A DNA stretch of 64,000 bases from Ruegeria meonggei (GTDB taxonomy: Bacteria > Pseudomonadota > Alphaproteobacteria > Rhodobacterales > Rhodobacteraceae), in assembly GCF_900172215.1 (NCBI RefSeq), contig NZ_FWFP01000002.1:372001-436000 (forward strand). The letters run 5' to 3'. This document shows, piece after piece, positions 26,267 to 35,265 of this stretch; the first letter of the stretch is position 1; every line of letters begins with the position of its first letter. The notes under the pieces were generated by a model, which worked only from the letters and a program-made list of their open reading frames with translations, was not told the origin of the DNA and made no database searches. Position numbers and translations under genes: made by a program.

Positions 26267-27904
26267 ATGAGACCACTTAGCATTCTGCCCGTTCTGCTGT
26301 TCAGTGCCGGTTCTGCACTGGCCCAGCAAACCCCGATCGTTCACGACGGCGAGTATGAGTTCCTGCGCGCGCAATTCGGCAAGGTTTGGGACACGCAGGA
26401 TGCCGAGATCGACGCCCGACTGGCCGAAATCCGCAGCGCAAACGATGGTCAGCCGCCCAACTTTCTGTACATCCTGATTGATGACGTAAGCTTTGGTCAG
26501 ATGGGTGACCGCAAGATGAACTATGTCATGGGGATCGAAACACCTCAGATCAATCAACTGGCCACTGAAGGCCTGTCGTTGATGCGGATGTATACCGAAC
26601 CCTCCTGCACACCCACACGAACGGCCATGCTGACCGGCCGCCATCCGGTTCGCGCAGGGGTCGAAGAGGTCAAGGTTGCCCTGGTGGGCGAAGGCCTTCC
26701 GGCGAGCGAGGTCACCCTGGCCGAGATCCTGAAAGAGGTCGGCTACAACACAGCCCATATCGGCAAGTGGCATCAGGGCGATATCGAGCAATCCTATCCA
26801 CATAATCAGGGCTTTGACTGGGCCGCCTTCCCTCTGCATCAGCAAGTCCAACTTAGCCTGATGACGACCGAGGCGATGCGGGCCAATAACATGCTCGGCT
26901 ATACGCCCGAGGGGCAGAATAACCAGTTCCTGCTGGACGAACGCTTTAAACCTTTTGGTCTGGTTGCCGGGGTTGAAGGCAGCACCGGCGGCCCGGCGAG
27001 CGAAATCGACATGTCTGCGGGTGAGGTCTGGACCCAGGCCAAGTACGAGGACATGAACCTGCGATATCAGCAGCAGGCATTGGAACAGCTGGAACGGGTC
27101 GCAGCCGAGGACGCGCCCTTCTTCCTGCAATACTGGCCGCTTTACCCGCTGAACTTTGTCTATCCCGATCAGGCGCTGTCGCGGAACGGCGGGTTTCATG
27201 CGGACAAGCTGCAGTTGCTAGACGGCTGGATCGGTGATCTTCTGGTCAAGCTGGACCAAACCGGAGAGGCCGACAACACGATTGTCATCCTGATGGCCGA
27301 CAATGGCCTGATGTACCATTACGAGGGTACCTCGGGTCTGAACCAACTGATTTACCGTGGTGGCAAGACCCAGCATCTTGAAGGCGGCGTCCGCACCGAT
27401 GCCTTCATCCGCTGGCCAAACGTTATCGAACCCAACAGCGCCGCAGGCGACATCTTTCATGTGTCCGATATCTTTACCACCATGGCCCGTATCGCCGGGG
27501 CAACCGATCATATCCCCCGCGACCGTGTGATTGACGGCATCGACCAGACGGCCCTGTTGCTGAACGGGGAAGGCAACGGGCGGCGCGACTATGTGTATGT
27601 CTACGAAGGCCCGGTGCTGCGGTCGGTGGTCAAGCAAGAGTTCAAGATGCACCTGCCCGCCCCCGGACAGCCCGGCGCGGCCGCGCCGACTTACAACATC
27701 TATCGCGACCCGCGCGAGGAACACCCTTTGGTCGGGTACTCGCTTTGGGCTGGGGCGTCTTTTCAGGACATGGTCAAACGCCACCAAAAAATGATCGCGA
27801 AGTATCCGCATTCTGAAATTGGCAAAGGCCTGCCCTATGACGGCATCGACAACCTGCGCCCGGAAACGGAACTGACGCGTGAGGTGTTCATGAGCTGGCA
27901 ATGA
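26267..27904 (+). CDS. Exported arylsulfatase (type I, FGly), copy 1
   Basis: 545 residues with a Sec signal peptide (MRPLSILPVLLFSAGSALAQ). The sulfatase signature CTPTR begins at Cys114; this cysteine should be converted to formylglycine, which needs a maturase encoded elsewhere. Metal ligands are visible in ILIDDVSF (Asp72, Asp73) and LMADNG, and the active-site lysine/histidine in HIGKWHQGD. It would hydrolyse sulfate esters in the periplasm. ATG 26267 has AAAGGA five bases upstream. It is a close paralogue of the next gene, sharing the same order of motifs and the QPPN/NPPN approach to the active site. Confidence 0.9.
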   Translation: MRPLSILPVLLFSAGSALAQQTPIVHDGEYEFLRAQFGKVWDTQDAEIDARLAEIRSANDGQPPNFLYILIDDVSFGQMGDRKMNYVMGIETPQINQLATEGLSLMRMYTEPSCTPTRTAMLTGRHPVRAGVEEVKVALVGEGLPASEVTLAEILKEVGYNTAHIGKWHQGDIEQSYPHNQGFDWAAFPLHQQVQLSLMTTEAMRANNMLGYTPEGQNNQFLLDERFKPFGLVAGVEGSTGGPASEIDMSAGEVWTQAKYEDMNLRYQQQALEQLERVAAEDAPFFLQYWPLYPLNFVYPDQALSRNGGFHADKLQLLDGWIGDLLVKLDQTGEADNTIVILMADNGLMYHYEGTSGLNQLIYRGGKTQHLEGGVRTDAFIRWPNVIEPNSAAGDIFHVSDIFTTMARIAGATDHIPRDRVIDGIDQTALLLNGEGNGRRDYVYVYEGPVLRSVVKQEFKMHLPAPGQPGAAAPTYNIYRDPREEHPLVGYSLWAGASFQDMVKRHQKMIAKYPHSEIGKGLPYDGIDNLRPETELTREVFMSWQ

Positions 27905-27933
27905 GACAGGCCCGTAGAAATCTTCTGTCTGAT

Positions 27934-27957
27934 ATTGTAATATTTATATATGACAAT
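27934..27957. promoter_or_regulatory. AT-rich dyad upstream of arylsulfatase 2
   Basis: ATTGT at 27934-27938 and ACAAT at 27953-27957 form short inverted arms around a 14-bp AT-only centre, 53 bases before the second sulfatase start. It stands out in an otherwise GC-rich region and may hold a promoter or operator separating the two sulfatase genes. No known binding site is recognised. Confidence 0.3.
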
Positions 27958-28009
27958 GATTTTGCGGATTAGTCACTGATCACATCACGCAGACACGTGG
28001 GAGAATGGA

Positions 28010-29677
28010 ATGAAACTGACATGGTCGACTATTCTGACGATCGGGTTTATGACCCCATCGGCCCATGCTCAAGAAAACCCAATTCAGCACGACGCCGAGT
28101 TTTACATACTAAAAGCTCAGCACGAAGAGCAATGGGAGCATGATGATGCTGCGGTTGATGACGCTCTAGCGGCATTTCGGGAAGCAAACGACGGCAATCC
28201 ACCCAACATCATAAGCGTGTTGATCGACGATCTGGGTTTCGGCGATATGGGCATACCTGAACTTAACGCCGTACGCGGGTATGAAACCCCCAACATTAAC
28301 GACTTTTCGGATCAGGCCATGCGCATGGTTCGGATGTACACCGAACCTTCATGCACACCAACGCGGGTGGCACAGATGACTGGGCGTTTGCCGGTGCGGA
28401 TGGGCATGGGTAATACGCAAGTCGACATCGCCGGAGAAGGCCTTCCGGGTCAAGAAGTGACTCTGGCAGAAGTACTGAAGCAGGCCGGTTACGCAACCAG
28501 CCATGTCGGCAAATGGCACATGGGTGATATTCCGGAAAGTTGGGCGATGAATCAGGGGTTTGACTATGCCCAGCACGCAATCCACCAGCAAGGTCAGTTA
28601 ACGATTTTCCATGACGACGCGATCAAAGAGCAGGTTTCGGTAGCAATTCGGGACTACGACGACAAGTACACCGTCGACCAATGGTTTCGCCCTGATGCCT
28701 CTGCTATGATGACTGTCATCGAAGGCGATCCTGACGGTCCAATTCGCGAAATCCGGATGGAAACCGCCGAACGCTGGAATGCCGCCAAGTACGACGAGAT
28801 GAACCAAGCCTTCCAAGACAAAACTATGGAAGAATTGGAACGTCTGGCAGGAGGTGAAGCACAGTTCTTCCTGCAATACTGGCCGATGATCCCACTGGAC
28901 AACACTCGTACAGGTCGCACAGGCCCCAAGAGCGCCAATGGTGGTCTCTACGTTGACAAGATGCAGCTTCTGGACCAATGGCTTGGTGATCTGTTCGTTA
29001 AAGTAGACGAACTTGGACTAGCCGATAACACCATCATTGTCGTGATGGGCGACAATGGCCATTTCACCAAGTATTCCCCGCAATCCGGGTTCACTCCAAT
29101 GATCTTCCGTGGTGGAAAGGCCGACACTACCGAAGGTGGCGTGCGAGTGGATGCCTTTATCCGGTGGCCAGGCATGATCGAGGCAGACGGGTTGCTGAAC
29201 AGCATCATTCATGTCTCTGATCTCTATACAACGCTGTCCCGATTTGCCGGCGCCGATCAGTTTATTCCGCGCGACCGCCTAATCGACGGAGTTGATCAGT
29301 CCGCCGCGCTGCTTTTGGACGATGAATCCAAATCACGCCGCGATCATGTGATCATCTATTCAGACAAGAAACCCGAAGCGATCGTCAAAGATCAGCTCAA
29401 ACTCATCTTGCCCCCGCCGGGTAAAAACCCAATCGCGGCCAAATTCTTCGATCTCTATCGTGATACCCGCGAAGAATTCTCTGTCTCAACCGAAGTAGGC
29501 GCGTGGGGTGGACAGGAGTTCGTGCGCATACTAGCGCGACACATGGCGCGAAAGGAAAAGTACCCCGACACCCCTCCGGCTTACGGCGTGCCTTATGAAG
29601 GGATTGAGAACGTTCGTCCGGAAACGCAGCAAGCTGTTGAGGCATTTATGATCAAGCGTGCGTCACCACAGCAATAA
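28010..29677 (+). CDS. Exported arylsulfatase (type I, FGly), copy 2
   Basis: 555 residues with a signal peptide ending near SAHA (residue 20). The formylglycine signature CTPTR begins at Cys115; metal ligands are in VLIDDLGFGDMG and VVMGDNGHF, and HVGKWHMGD carries the active-site Lys and His. It shares the overall plan of copy 1 but is clearly diverged, with a less GC-rich coding style to the eye, and may act on a different sulfate ester. GGGAG stands about eight bases before the ATG. A 105-base spacer with an AT-rich dyad separates it from copy 1, so it may have its own promoter. Confidence 0.9.
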   Translation: MKLTWSTILTIGFMTPSAHAQENPIQHDAEFYILKAQHEEQWEHDDAAVDDALAAFREANDGNPPNIISVLIDDLGFGDMGIPELNAVRGYETPNINDFSDQAMRMVRMYTEPSCTPTRVAQMTGRLPVRMGMGNTQVDIAGEGLPGQEVTLAEVLKQAGYATSHVGKWHMGDIPESWAMNQGFDYAQHAIHQQGQLTIFHDDAIKEQVSVAIRDYDDKYTVDQWFRPDASAMMTVIEGDPDGPIREIRMETAERWNAAKYDEMNQAFQDKTMEELERLAGGEAQFFLQYWPMIPLDNTRTGRTGPKSANGGLYVDKMQLLDQWLGDLFVKVDELGLADNTIIVVMGDNGHFTKYSPQSGFTPMIFRGGKADTTEGGVRVDAFIRWPGMIEADGLLNSIIHVSDLYTTLSRFAGADQFIPRDRLIDGVDQSAALLLDDESKSRRDHVIIYSDKKPEAIVKDQLKLILPPPGKNPIAAKFFDLYRDTREEFSVSTEVGAWGGQEFVRILARHMARKEKYPDTPPAYGVPYEGIENVRPETQQAVEAFMIKRASPQQ

Positions 29678-29723
29678 TTGGTCGCAGTCCACGGTATCCG
29701 AACTCAAACATCAGGAGGTCCAA

Positions 29724-30968
29724 ATGGCAGGAAACGTACTCTTCGCTCTTGGCTTTACCGTTTCGCTTGGGATCGGCTTTGTCTACTTTCGGGACCTGGG
29801 GGATATTTCGCAGATGGTATTGAAGGTAAAGCGCAAAAACATGGTGCGCTTTATTCGCCACGAATATCGTCTGATCGCCATCGGTCTGGGCGGGTACGGG
29901 GTCGCGACTATAGCGCATTTTCTGATTGGCGGCGGGCCGTTCTGGGCCTGGGGCCTTGGAACAGTGCTGACGGTTTTACTATATGGGTTTCCCTATGTCT
30001 GGGTGCATCTGGGGCTGCGCAATCAGTTGAACGATGCAGCCTTTTTTCCTATCAGCGAGGCACAGAAATATGTCGGCCCCACCGCCCCGGTCATCGTCAT
30101 TGACAACAACGGCCACGCCCGTGCGCATCCGGATGCTCAGATCATGCGGCCGCATCTAGCGGGCGACGCGACCGGCTTGGGTGGCGAAGACGTCGTGATG
30201 ACCTATTGTGCGATGGCAAATCTTGGCCAGGGCTATGCGCCCCGGATCGAAGGCAAGCGCCTGAACCTTGAGGTTCTGGCCCAGCATGGCAACAACCTGA
30301 TCCTTCGCGACAACGAAACCGGCGAGCCGATCCAGCACATCTATGGCTTTCGCGAGGCTGACCGCGACTCGTCTGCAACTGGCCCCGCCTGCCCTGTGCG
30401 CCCTGAGGCGCAGATGAAACCGTGGCCGACCTATCGCATGAGTTTTCGCGGCTTTCAAAAGGCGTTTCCAGAGGGTGAGGTGTTTTTGAACAAACCGTCC
30501 CCAAATCCCTTGCTTCGACTGCTGGACATGGTGACCGAAATCACCTTTGGCTGGGGCATCAGCCGCCAGCATCAGGAAGATGCACCAGTGATGGACAATA
30601 TGGACCACTCGGATGACCGGCTGCCGAACAAAACCTATGTCTGGGGTGTCACGATCGGCCAGGACGCCGCGTGCTGGACGGATGATTTTGTCATCGAAAA
30701 CAATTGGATCGTCAACGCCACTGCCGGTGGACGCGACATTGTTATAAGCCTGGACCCGAGATATGAAAGCCTTGGTGTCTGGTACAATGACAGCGGCAAG
30801 CCGGTTACGCGCTGCGATTTCTGGGGCGCGTCGGATCAGGGTCAGTTGCAACGGGTCGAAACCTTGCGCGCAGGTGTTTTCTGGCATGTATGGTCCGAAT
30901 TCTTCCCGGACACCGACATAAACCGCGTCGGTTCGGACGTGCGGACAACCAACAAAGCGGCGGCATGA
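29724..30968 (+). CDS. DUF3179-like membrane protein
   Basis: 414 residues from ATG 29724, which has AGGAGG six bases upstream; the frame open further upstream overlaps the sulfatase. Three membrane helices at about 4-22, 50-70 and 75-97 precede a large soluble domain whose start (GPTAPVIVIDNNG, then DVVMTYCAMANLG) resembles the DUF3179 family, including the VTYC motif. The function of that family is not known. The 46-base distance from the sulfatase stop suggests co-transcription with it and with the outer-membrane protein after it. Confidence 0.75.
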   Translation: MAGNVLFALGFTVSLGIGFVYFRDLGDISQMVLKVKRKNMVRFIRHEYRLIAIGLGGYGVATIAHFLIGGGPFWAWGLGTVLTVLLYGFPYVWVHLGLRNQLNDAAFFPISEAQKYVGPTAPVIVIDNNGHARAHPDAQIMRPHLAGDATGLGGEDVVMTYCAMANLGQGYAPRIEGKRLNLEVLAQHGNNLILRDNETGEPIQHIYGFREADRDSSATGPACPVRPEAQMKPWPTYRMSFRGFQKAFPEGEVFLNKPSPNPLLRLLDMVTEITFGWGISRQHQEDAPVMDNMDHSDDRLPNKTYVWGVTIGQDAACWTDDFVIENNWIVNATAGGRDIVISLDPRYESLGVWYNDSGKPVTRCDFWGASDQGQLQRVETLRAGVFWHVWSEFFPDTDINRVGSDVRTTNKAAA

Positions 30969-31031
30969 TTATGACCCGCCCGAACCGTCTTAGAGATAAT
31001 GATACAACCCAGTAATTGGAGGGACTCAATA

Positions 31032-31781
31032 GTGTTGAAGCAAGGATTGAAAAGCAGTGCTGTGGGGATGGCGCTGTTTGCTACAATGGCGACCGCCGCC
31101 TCGGCCCAGCAATCGGATTGGTCCTATGAGGCGACCATTTATCTGTTCATGCCGGAAACAGATACCAGCTTTGAAACGGCTTTGGGACAGGTGGATGGGA
31201 CGCTCAGTTTTTCGGACGCGTTAGAAAATCTGGACTTTGCCTTTATGGGCGCGCTGGCCGCAACAAACGGGCGCTGGAGCGTTTTGGCGGATTACAATTA
31301 CACAAACCTGTCCTTCGGCAACACAGCCCCCGGCCCGGCCAACTCGGATCTGGATACGTCGGTAAAGACCCAGTTTCTGACGGCAGCGGTTGGGTACCGG
31401 GTGCGTCAGGATCCGCTGGTCTCAGTAGATCTGACAGGCGGTTTCAGATGGTACAGCACGGAAACTGAATTCACCCTTACACCCGGAACAATGCCCGGCC
31501 GTACCAATACCGCAGACGACAGCTGGGTTGACCCGATTATTGGCGCGCGGGCGCGGTTCACCCTGTCCGACAAATGGACCAGCACAACTTATGTCGACTA
31601 TGGCGGGTTCCGCAGTGGCAGCCAGACTTGGTCGGTTTTGGTCACGGCGGATTATGCCATCAACGACAGATGGATGCTGCGGGGCGGGTACAGGTATATC
31701 TCATTTGATCACGAGATTGACGGTAGGGACTATGAATTCAGCCAGTCCGGACCGTTGTTCGGTGCCACATACCGGTTTTAA
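31032..31781 (+). CDS. Outer-membrane beta-barrel protein
   Basis: 249 residues from GTG 31032, chosen because GGAGGG at 31018-31023 lies eight bases upstream. A signal peptide (GMALFATMATAASAQ) is followed by alternating beta strands (WSYEATIYLFMP, RWSVLADYNYTNLSF, SVDLTGGFRWYSTETEF) and ends in phenylalanine (LFGATYRF), the usual barrel insertion signal. Likely an eight-stranded OmpW/OmpA-size barrel. Placed after the sulfatases and DUF3179 protein, it could admit sulfated substrates, but that is only suggested by position. Confidence 0.8.
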   Translation: MLKQGLKSSAVGMALFATMATAASAQQSDWSYEATIYLFMPETDTSFETALGQVDGTLSFSDALENLDFAFMGALAATNGRWSVLADYNYTNLSFGNTAPGPANSDLDTSVKTQFLTAAVGYRVRQDPLVSVDLTGGFRWYSTETEFTLTPGTMPGRTNTADDSWVDPIIGARARFTLSDKWTSTTYVDYGGFRSGSQTWSVLVTADYAINDRWMLRGGYRYISFDHEIDGRDYEFSQSGPLFGATYRF

Positions 31782-31828
31782 TTGGCAGGAAGTACGGCTC
31801 TTACGGGTCGCGGTTCCTCTGCGCTTGG

Positions 31829-33037
31829 TCATACACCGTGCAGGGCCAGCGATACCCCCTGCCCGATCCCGACGCACATGCTGCACAGGGCACGGGTCTG
31901 ACCGCTGAGTGATAGCTCCAATGCCGCCGTTCCAACAAGTCGCGCCCCGGTCATACCCAGTGGGTGGCCCAACGCAATCGCCCCACCATTGGGGTTGAGG
32001 TGATCCGCCATAGGGTCAAGTCCCAGCCCCCGCGCCACGGCAATCGCCTGGGCCGCAAACGCTTCGTTCAACTCGACCAGATCAAAGTTTGCGGGTGATA
32101 TCTTAAGCCGGTCACACAGCTTTTGCGTTGCAGGCACGGGTCCGATCCCCATAATCCGAGGGGGCACGCCTGCACTGGCTGCTCCTTCGATCCTGGCCAA
32201 CGGTATAAGCCCATGCAACCGCACGCCCGCGTCACTGGCCAGCAATAGCGCTGCTGCGCCGTCATTGATGCCCGAGGCGTTTCCAGCCGTGACCGTTCCA
32301 TCTCGGCGAAATGGTGTTTTCAGGGCGGCAAGCCGGTCCTGAGTGGTTTCTCGGGGGTGCTCGTCCTCCTTAACCAAGGTGACGTTGCCCTTCGGATCTG
32401 AGACCTCGACAGGAATGACCTCGCGCGCCAACCGACCCGATTGCTGTGCGCTCAACGCGCGGCGCTGGCTTTGCAGGGCAAAGGCGTCCTGATCCGCACG
32501 CGAGATACTCCACTCGGACGCCACATTTTCTGCCGTTTCCGGCATGGTCTCGATGCCCCATGCCCGTTCAATGTCCGGATTGACGAACCGCCATCCGATA
32601 GTGGTGTCAAAGACCTCTGCCCGGCGCGAAAAGGCCGCGTCGGGTTTCGGCATTACCAATGGTGCGCGGCTCATGCTTTCAGACCCGCCTGCGATTATCA
32701 GGTCTGCATCACCTGCCTGGATCATCCGCGCCCCGGCGATCACCGCATCCATGCCCGACGCGCATAGTCGGTTGACCGTAAAGGCTGGTACGGCTTCCGG
32801 AAGACCTGACAACAACACCACCATGCGGGCGAGGTTTCGATTGTCCTCTCCAGCCTGATTTGTGGCCCCTAGGATGACCTCATCCACCGCAGCCCAATCT
32901 GCTTGTGCGGATCGTTTCATCAGGGCTTTGACCGGCAACGCGGCCAGATCGTCCGCCCGCACTTGCGACAACGCCCCGCCATAGCGCCCAATGGGGGTGC
33001 GGACATAGTCGCAGATAAAGACGTCTCGCGCTGTCAT
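31829..33037 (-). CDS. 3-oxoadipyl-CoA-type thiolase (PcaF/PaaJ-like)
   Basis: 402 residues. Catalytic Cys92 in RLCASGMDA, the GHPLG histidine and the second cysteine in [10 protein letters not shown] are all present. The N-terminus [21 protein letters not shown] and [13 protein letters not shown] are characteristic of 3-oxoadipyl-CoA thiolases. It would split a 3-oxoacyl dicarboxyl-CoA into acetyl-CoA and a shorter acyl-CoA in the last step of the pathway. It is the final gene of the long 2-aminobenzoate operon, overlapping the Rid-family gene by four bases. No terminator is evident in the 47 bases to the convergent barrel gene. Confidence 0.9.
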   Translation of the reverse strand: MTARDVFICDYVRTPIGRYGGALSQVRADDLAALPVKALMKRSAQADWAAVDEVILGATNQAGEDNRNLARMVVLLSGLPEAVPAFTVNRLCASGMDAVIAGARMIQAGDADLIIAGGSESMSRAPLVMPKPDAAFSRRAEVFDTTIGWRFVNPDIERAWGIETMPETAENVASEWSISRADQDAFALQSQRRALSAQQSGRLAREVIPVEVSDPKGNVTLVKEDEHPRETTQDRLAALKTPFRRDGTVTAGNASGINDGAAALLLASDAGVRLHGLIPLARIEGAASAGVPPRIMGIGPVPATQKLCDRLKISPANFDLVELNEAFAAQAIAVARGLGLDPMADHLNPNGGAIALGHPLGMTGARLVGTAALELSLSGQTRALCSMCVGIGQGVSLALHGV

Positions 33038-33429
33038 GTCAGATGCGCGGTGGCTTCGATTTCGACGACGGCATCATCCTCGACCAGACCCGCGACAATG
33101 ATCATCGACATTGCTGGAAAATGCCTGCCGAACACCTCGCGATAGGCGGCGCCGACCTCGGGCTGTTTGGCCAGGTATTCGCGTTTGTCGGTGACAAACC
33201 ATGTCAGCCGGGTCACGTCAGTCACCTGACCGCCTGCGGCTTCGACAATCTCTGCAATGTTTCGAAGGGCCTGTTTCATCTGCCCGACAAAATCGCCGCT
33301 GACAAATTTCTTGTTCGCGTCCCAGCCGATCTGGCCACCGATATGCAATGTCCCGTCCTTGGTCAGCACCCCATTTGCATAGCCCTTGGCGGGCAACCAA
33401 TTGTCTGGCTGGATGATCTTGTGGGTCAT
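33034..33429 (-). CDS. Rid-family (YjgF/YER057c/UK114) protein, without the usual arginine
   Basis: 131 residues, a full-length single Rid domain (GTLHIGGQIGWD, ending [13 protein letters not shown]). In RidA itself an arginine in the motif PARS is needed to hydrolyse enamines and imines; here the motif reads PAMS with Met107, as in Rid subfamilies that lack that activity or use other chemistry. Embedded by four-base overlaps between a thioesterase and a thiolase in the 2-aminobenzoate operon, it is a candidate for dealing with the amino group of the ring product; 2-aminomuconate deaminases are a precedent within this family. The specific role is inference. Confidence 0.85.
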   Translation of the reverse strand: MTHKIIQPDNWLPAKGYANGVLTKDGTLHIGGQIGWDANKKFVSGDFVGQMKQALRNIAEIVEAAGGQVTDVTRLTWFVTDKREYLAKQPEVGAAYREVFGRHFPAMSMIIVAGLVEDDAVVEIEATAHLT

Positions 33430-33833
33430 GATGTGTCGCCCCTAAATGTCTGTAACTTGTTGCGAATTTGGTCAGGCCATGCCGTAGGGCGGCCGTTGGC
33501 ATCAACGTGAACCAACGTCGCGGATGTTATCAGTCGGGTTTCGTTTCCACAGCGCGCAGTCATCGAGTAATCCGCCGAGCTGCGTCCGATCTTCGTAATA
33601 TCCAACTGGAAAAGCAAATGATCGCCATGCCGACTGGGAGCCGGAAACTGGGTCTTGATCTGCGCTGTCGGCACCGCGCTTACGCGGTGCAGATCGTGGA
33701 ACGGAACGCCCAACCCCTGATCAAAGAACGCTTCGACGCAATCATTTATCATCTCAAAATAGCGGGGAAAGAAAACGATACCGGCGGGGTCGCAATGCTT
33801 GAACAACACCTTTTGTGGGAACTCAAATGCCAT
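33426..33833 (-). CDS. Acyl-CoA thioesterase, 4-hydroxybenzoyl-CoA/YbgC type
   Basis: 135 residues with a hot-dog fold. The motif FKHCDPAGIVFFPRYFEM carries catalytic Asp15, as in Pseudomonas-type 4-hydroxybenzoyl-CoA thioesterase. It likely hydrolyses stalled or by-product aromatic CoA esters, freeing CoA. It begins on the last base of the livF stop codon and overlaps the Rid gene, so it belongs to the same operon. Confidence 0.85.
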   Translation of the reverse strand: MAFEFPQKVLFKHCDPAGIVFFPRYFEMINDCVEAFFDQGLGVPFHDLHRVSAVPTAQIKTQFPAPSRHGDHLLFQLDITKIGRSSADYSMTARCGNETRLITSATLVHVDANGRPTAWPDQIRNKLQTFRGDTS

Positions 33834-34519
33834 CAGACCCCCACATATCTTTCCGAGATGTCTTGTGTCACGTCCGCCATTACGCCGGACCAGACCGTGC
33901 GGCCCCGTTCCAGAATAACCGCCTTGTCCGACACCCCCGCCAGCTCTTTCAGCGATTTGTCGATCAGCAGGATAGCAACGTTGGTCTCTTGTTTCAGGCG
34001 GTGCAGAGCGGCCCAGATTTCCTGTCTGACGATCGGGGCCAGACCTTCGGTGGCCTCATCCAGAATCAGCAACCGAGGGTTCGTCATCAGCGCCCGGCCA
34101 ATGGCCAGCATCTGTTGCTCACCGCCCGACAGCGAGGCGGCCCTCTGCCCTTGCCGTTCACCCAAGCGGGGGAACAATTCGGTCACCCGGCGCAAAGTCC
34201 AATCGCCGGGGCGCGCGGCGGCAATCAGGTTCTCGCGCACGGTCAGGTCCGCAAAACAGCGCCGCCCTTCGGGCACAAGGCCCACCCCTTTACGGGCAAC
34301 CTTGTGGCTGGCCAGCACATGCAGGTCCTGACCGTCCAGCACCAGAGTGCCCTCCGACCGGATCGTCCGGCAGATGGCCTTTACTGTGGTTGTTTTGCCC
34401 ATCCCATTGCGCCCCATCAGGGCGGTCACTTCGCCCTGGCGCATCTGCAGATCGACACCAAACAGCGCTTGGCTGACGCCGTAACTGGCCGATAGATTTT
34501 CGATCCGAAGCAGGGTCAT
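33833..34519 (-). CDS. livF: Branched-chain-type ABC transporter ATPase LivF
   Basis: 228 residues. Walker A GRNGMGKTT at 36-44, signature LSGGEQQM, Walker B LLILDEATEG. LivF-type ATPases pair with LivG. It overlaps livG by four bases and abuts the thioesterase gene. Given the operon, the importer probably takes up 2-aminobenzoate or a related aromatic acid rather than leucine (inference). Confidence 0.9.
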   Translation of the reverse strand: MTLLRIENLSASYGVSQALFGVDLQMRQGEVTALMGRNGMGKTTTVKAICRTIRSEGTLVLDGQDLHVLASHKVARKGVGLVPEGRRCFADLTVRENLIAAARPGDWTLRRVTELFPRLGERQGQRAASLSGGEQQMLAIGRALMTNPRLLILDEATEGLAPIVRQEIWAALHRLKQETNVAILLIDKSLKELAGVSDKAVILERGRTVWSGVMADVTQDISERYVGV

Positions 34520-35265
34520 GCCGCATCCCCCAGATACGCATCGCGCACTTCAGTGCTGGCGCGGATTTCATCCGCTGTGCCAGTGGCAATCACCTTGCCA
34601 TAGACCAGCACGCTGATCCGGTCGGCCAACGCAAACACCGCATCCATGTCATGTTCGACAAGTAGAATAGGCGCCTCAACCCGCAACCCGTCAAGAAACC
34701 CGGTCAGCCGCTTGGATCCGCCTGCGCCAAGACCCGCCATCGGCTCGTCCATGACGAAAACCCGAGGCGACAATGTCAGGGCCACCGCGACCTCCAGCTG
34801 ACGCCGCTGGCCATGGCTGAGGTTGGCGCAACATATGTCACGATCATCACTTAGGCCGACGCGTTCCAACGCGGCCTCGGCCCTGTCGCGCAGTTCGGGC
34901 CGTTTCAAGGCGGGCTGCCAGAACCGCCAGGCCAAACCTTCGGCCCCCATCGCGCCCAAAATGGCGTTTTCCAGCACCGTGTCTTCCATGCACAATTGAG
35001 AAATCTGGAACGTACGCCCCAGGCCCGCCTGCGCCCGCGCTTGCGTGCTGTGCCCCGAGACATCCTGACCACACAGCAGGACCTGCCCGGAATCCGGCCT
35101 CAACCCACCACAAATCTGTTGGATCAACGTCGATTTTCCGGCACCGTTCGGGCCGATAATGGCGTGAATCTCTCCGGGCTTCAGATCGATCGAGACATTG
35201 TCCGTGGCCTTCAATGCGCCAAAGCTTTTGTTCAGGTTAAGCGTTGCGAGAACGGGATCAGACAT
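34516..35265 (-). CDS. livG: Branched-chain-type ABC transporter ATPase LivG
   Basis: 249 residues. Walker A GPNGAGKST at 38-46, signature LSHGQRRQLEVAVAL, Walker B VFVMDEPMAGLG, and the switch His in LLVEHDMDAV. Overlaps livM by eight bases and livF by four. Forms the second nucleotide-binding subunit of the aromatic acid importer proposed for this operon. Confidence 0.9.
   Translation of the reverse strand: MSDPVLATLNLNKSFGALKATDNVSIDLKPGEIHAIIGPNGAGKSTLIQQICGGLRPDSGQVLLCGQDVSGHSTQARAQAGLGRTFQISQLCMEDTVLENAILGAMGAEGLAWRFWQPALKRPELRDRAEAALERVGLSDDRDICCANLSHGQRRQLEVAVALTLSPRVFVMDEPMAGLGAGGSKRLTGFLDGLRVEAPILLVEHDMDAVFALADRISVLVYGKVIATGTADEIRASTEVRDAYLGDAA

Noticed and set aside
25946..27199. 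A 417-codon open frame antisense to arylsulfatase 1
   Set aside because: The plus-strand sulfatase has signal peptide, ribosome site and active-site motifs; the antisense frame has none and crosses the intergenic region.
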